Of a stretch of 64,000 nucleotides of DNA, positions 61,232 to 64,000 are shown in pieces; positions within the stretch are counted from its first letter, which is position 1; every line of letters starts with the position of its first letter. Both the position numbers and the translations under genes were made by a program. The notes under the pieces are model-generated. The model ran no database searches, was not told the DNA's origin, and saw only the letters and a list, made by a program, of their open reading frames with translations. This DNA is from Pseudomonas urmiensis (GTDB lineage: Bacteria; Pseudomonadota; Gammaproteobacteria; Pseudomonadales; Pseudomonadaceae), in NCBI RefSeq assembly GCF_014268815.2, contig NZ_JABWRE020000001.1:5399001-5463000 (forward strand). The letters are read 5' to 3'.

Positions 61232-63682
61232 ATGTCCCAGGAACCTAAAGCACGTGACGCCGAGGTGGCCGAATTTCGTGCCGCTGTATTGGCCAAGCTG
61301 ACCTACGCGGTCGGCAAGGACCCGGAGCACGCCTTCGATCATGACTGGTTCGAGGCCATCGCCCTGGCCGCGCGCGACCATATGGTCGACCACTGGATGG
61401 ATCACACCCGACAGGCCTATCGACGCAGCCAGAAGCGCGTCTATTACTTCTCCCTGGAGTTCCTGATTGGCCGTTTGCTGTTCGACAGCCTGAGCAATCT
61501 CGGGCTGCTGGATATTGCCCGGGAAGCCCTCGATGGGCTGGATGTCGACCTTGAGCGAATCCGTCTGCTCGAACCCGACGCGGCGCTGGGTAATGGCGGC
61601 CTGGGCCGCTTGGCGGCTTGCTTCATGGAAAGCATGTCGACCCTCGGCATTGCCGCGCATGGCTATGGCATCCGCTACGAGCACGGCCTGTTCCGCCAGG
61701 CGGTGGTCGATGGCTGGCAGCAGGAGCAGACCGAAAACTGGCTGGATTTCGGCAACCCCTGGGAGTTCGAGCGTGCCGAGGTGATCTACCCGATCAGCTT
61801 TGGCGGCAGCGTTGAAACCGTGCAGGACAGCGCGGGCCAGCAGCGCCAGGTCTGGTGGCCGGGCGAGACGGTGCGGGCGGTGGCCTACGACACGCCGGTG
61901 GTCGGCTGGCGGGGTGCCAGCGTCAATACCCTGCGCCTGTGGCGTGCGCGGGCGCTGGAAGAGCTGCATCTGGAACGCTTCAATGCCGGCGACCATTTAG
62001 GGGCGGTGGCGGAAGTGGCGCGGGCCGAAAGTATCTCGCGGGTGCTGTACCCGGCCGATAGCACTGAAGCTGGGCAGGAGTTGCGCCTGCGCCAGGAGTA
62101 CTTCTTCGTTTCCGCCTCGCTGCAGGATTTGCTGCGCCGGCACCTGAACATGCACGATACCCTGCTCAACCTGCCAGACGCTGCGGCGATCCAGCTCAAC
62201 GACACCCACCCCTCGATCGCTGTGGCCGAGCTGATGCGGCTACTGGTCGACCAGCATGAAATTCCGTGGGAAAAAGCCTGGGAAGTCACAGTCGGCACGT
62301 TGGCCTACACCAACCACACCCTGTTGCCGGAAGCGCTGGAAACCTGGCCGGTCGCCTTGATGGAGCGCATGCTGCCGCGGCACATGCAGATCATCTATTT
62401 GATCAACGCCTACCATATCGATGCGTTGCGGGCCAAAGGCCTGCACGACTTCGACGTGCTGCGCGCGGTGTCGCTGATCGAAGAAGACAACGGCCGCCGG
62501 GTGCGCATGGGCAACCTGGCCTTCCTCGGCTCGCACAGCGTCAATGGCGTGTCGGCACTGCACAGCAAGCTGATGAAGAGCACGGTGTTCGCCGAATTAC
62601 ACAAGCTGTACCCGCAGCGGATCAACAACAAGACCAACGGCATCACCTTCCGTCGTTGGCTGTACCAAGCCAACCCTCAGTTGACCAGCATGCTCATCGA
62701 GTCGCTGGGGGCAGAGGTGCTGGACGATTCGGAAACACGCCTGACCAACCTTGCCCCATTCGCCGACAAGCCGGCGTTTCGCAAGCAGTTCGCCGCCCAG
62801 CGCCTGCATAGCAAGCGCGCGTTGGCCAGCATCATTCAGGATCGCCTGGGGGTGACGGTCAATCCGGAGGCGTTGTTCGACGTTCAGGTCAAGCGCATCC
62901 ACGAATACAAGCGCCAGTTGCTCAACCTGCTGCACACTGTCGCGCTGTATCAGGCGATGCGCTCTGAGCCTGGCACCGACTGGGTGCCGCGGGTGAAGAT
63001 CTTCGCCGGCAAGGCGGCGGCCAGTTATCACCAGGCCAAGTTGATCATCAAGCTGGCCAACGACATCGCCCGGGTGGTCAACAACGACCCGACCGTGCGC
63101 GGCTTGCTCAAGGTGGTGTTTCTGCCCAACTACAACGTCAGCCTGGCCGAGAGCATCATTCCGGCGGCGGACCTTTCCGAGCAGATCTCCACCGCCGGCT
63201 ATGAAGCGTCCGGTACCAGCAACATGAAATTCGGCCTCAACGGCGCGCTGACCATCGGCACTCTGGATGGTGCCAACGTCGAGATGTGTGAGCAGGTCGG
63301 CGAGGAAAACATGTTCATCTTCGGCCTGACCGCTCAGCAGGTCGAGGCGCGCAAGCGGGCAGGGGATTTCGGTGCCAATGCGGCGATTGCCGCTTCCCAT
63401 CGTCTGGGGGATGTCTTGCAGGCGATTCGCAGTGGGGTGTTCTCGCCGGATGATCCGTCGCGCTATGTGCACCTGATCGATTCGCTGATCGCCCATGACC
63501 GCTTCCTGGTCTGTGCCGACTTCGATGCCTACTGGGATGCCCAGCGCCGGGTCGAGGAGCTTTGGCACAAGCCGCAGGAATGGTGGCGCATGGCGGTGCT
63601 CAATACTGCGCGGATGGGCTGGTTCTCGTCGGATCGGACCATTCGCGAGTATGCGACGGAAATCTGGAAGGCGTTGGATTGA
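61232..63682 (+). CDS. glgP: Glycogen/alpha-glucan phosphorylase
   Basis: GlgP (816 aa) releases glucose-1-phosphate from alpha-1,4-glucans using pyridoxal phosphate. VYYFSLEFLIGRLL, PDAALGNGGLGRLAACFMESM and QLNDTHPSIAVAELMRLL are family blocks; the PLP lysine lies in EASGTSNMKFGLNGALTIGTLDGANVE. GAGGATGCCGC precedes ATG 61232, while the frame runs open to 61133. The gene is followed by REP-rich sequence. Confidence 0.97.
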   Translation: MSQEPKARDAEVAEFRAAVLAKLTYAVGKDPEHAFDHDWFEAIALAARDHMVDHWMDHTRQAYRRSQKRVYYFSLEFLIGRLLFDSLSNLGLLDIAREALDGLDVDLERIRLLEPDAALGNGGLGRLAACFMESMSTLGIAAHGYGIRYEHGLFRQAVVDGWQQEQTENWLDFGNPWEFERAEVIYPISFGGSVETVQDSAGQQRQVWWPGETVRAVAYDTPVVGWRGASVNTLRLWRARALEELHLERFNAGDHLGAVAEVARAESISRVLYPADSTEAGQELRLRQEYFFVSASLQDLLRRHLNMHDTLLNLPDAAAIQLNDTHPSIAVAELMRLLVDQHEIPWEKAWEVTVGTLAYTNHTLLPEALETWPVALMERMLPRHMQIIYLINAYHIDALRAKGLHDFDVLRAVSLIEEDNGRRVRMGNLAFLGSHSVNGVSALHSKLMKSTVFAELHKLYPQRINNKTNGITFRRWLYQANPQLTSMLIESLGAEVLDDSETRLTNLAPFADKPAFRKQFAAQRLHSKRALASIIQDRLGVTVNPEALFDVQVKRIHEYKRQLLNLLHTVALYQAMRSEPGTDWVPRVKIFAGKAAASYHQAKLIIKLANDIARVVNNDPTVRGLLKVVFLPNYNVSLAESIIPAADLSEQISTAGYEASGTSNMKFGLNGALTIGTLDGANVEMCEQVGEENMFIFGLTAQQVEARKRAGDFGANAAIAASHRLGDVLQAIRSGVFSPDDPSRYVHLIDSLIAHDRFLVCADFDAYWDAQRRVEELWHKPQEWWRMAVLNTARMGWFSSDRTIREYATEIWKALD

Positions 63683-63690
63683 GCCATGCT

Positions 63691-63832
63691 ATCGCGGGGC
63701 AAGCCTGCTCCCACGCAGCAGCTACTATCAGCCGCTCCCACGCAGCCGCTGCTACGCAGCCGCTGCTACGCAGCGGCTGTGGCTGTCATGCGTCGCTCAT
63801 GGCTGCGTGGGAGCGAGCTTGCCCCCGCGATG
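63691..63832. repeat. REP copies and REP-derived 14-bp tandem repeat downstream of glgP
   Basis: A forward class A REP (63691-63716) and a reverse REP (63804-63832) enclose tandem 14-base units: cagccgctcccacg (63729) then cagccgctgctacg twice (63743 and 63757), followed by cagcggctg. The first unit repeats the end of a REP, so the array probably grew from REP sequence. Confidence 0.85.
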
Positions 63833-63982
63833 AGGCCCCCACCGACCATCGGCCCTGCAGTCAATGAACTCAACCCCCAATCTACCGTCTGATCCGCCAG
63901 GCGCGTCTCTTTACTCGCTAGGCCGTCACTCTCCCTGTAAACTGCGGGGGTTTTTCTCCCCCTATCCTTTTCGGAGCCATAC
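63833..63982. other. Intergenic leader before the right-edge gene
   Basis: About 150 bases without a plausible ORF. CGGAG lies eight bases before the ATG at 63983 and serves as ribosome-binding site; no clear -10/-35 pair is evident. Confidence 0.5.
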
Positions 63983-64000
63983 ATGTCCCGCGTTACCCTG
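63983..64000 (+). CDS. Start of a gene cut by the right edge
   Basis: Only six codons (MSRVTL) are visible. The ATG follows CGGAGCCATAC, a normal Shine-Dalgarno arrangement, so a real gene probably starts here. The product cannot be told. Confidence 0.55.

Overview
The window is chromosomal DNA from a fluorescent Pseudomonas, most likely of the P. putida group. The evidence is protein similarity throughout (GltBD, HemE, NtrBC-GlnA, ThiI, TypA, BetIBA/BetT, NhaP2 of exactly 580 codons), high G+C, and many P. putida-style REP palindromes (core gcgggcaagcccgctcccac). No rRNA, tRNA or CRISPR array is visible. Nearly all of the sequence is core-genome backbone, with a few accessory insertions.

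Layout. 1-8177: end of gltB, then gltD, hemE, a BOF/YgiW-type periplasmic protein, and a divergent MFS transporter/LysR pair resembling E. coli ynfM/ynfL. 8279-23219: a tightly packed minus-strand operon of 17 genes for an aryl-polyene (APE) type lipid pigment. It holds two ketosynthases, a chain-length factor, ketoreductase, dehydratases, two ACPs, an acyl ligase fused to a hotdog dehydratase, a glycosyltransferase, two acyltransferases, a thioesterase, an MIO-type aromatic ammonia-lyase, and a LolA/MMPL/lipoprotein export set. 23534-31517: an orphan ParA, trxC, selO, mscK and nhaP2. 31682-33832: an orphan DUF6543-like protein whose C-terminus carries an R / TSF / E-x-E ADP-ribosyltransferase signature. 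33892-40316: glycine-betaine synthesis (betIBA) with a perfect BetI-type operator, and the divergent choline transporter betT. 40381-49695: secreted trypsin-like protease, yibQ-ctpA-envC, an IS110-family element, gpmI, then rhodanese-like protein, grxC and secB. 49749-51739: trmL, a small anchored protein, and a RAYT transposase flanked by inverted REPs. 51740-56616: ntrC-ntrB, an exported chorismate mutase, and glnA with an upstream NtrC site and a sigma-54-like promoter. 57095-63682: thiI, typA, a YkgJ-type cysteine-cluster protein and glgP; a new gene starts at 63983.

How the parts work together. gltBD, glnA and ntrBC form the ammonia-assimilation core and its nitrogen regulation. betIBA/betT turns choline into an osmoprotectant, and mscK and nhaP2 also concern osmotic and ion balance. 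The APE operon makes and exports a membrane pigment that would protect against oxidative stress.

The strongest unusual signals are: (1) an IS110 element (about 45567-46736) inserted in a REP, whose 200-base non-coding end folds like a bridge RNA and carries both halves of the insertion target as guides; (2) the DUF6543-ART candidate toxin; (3) an APE operon with its own MIO lyase bearing a Phe-His selectivity pair; (4) the RAYT/REP system and two REP sequence classes spread through the window. All calls come from reading the sequence; no database search was possible.
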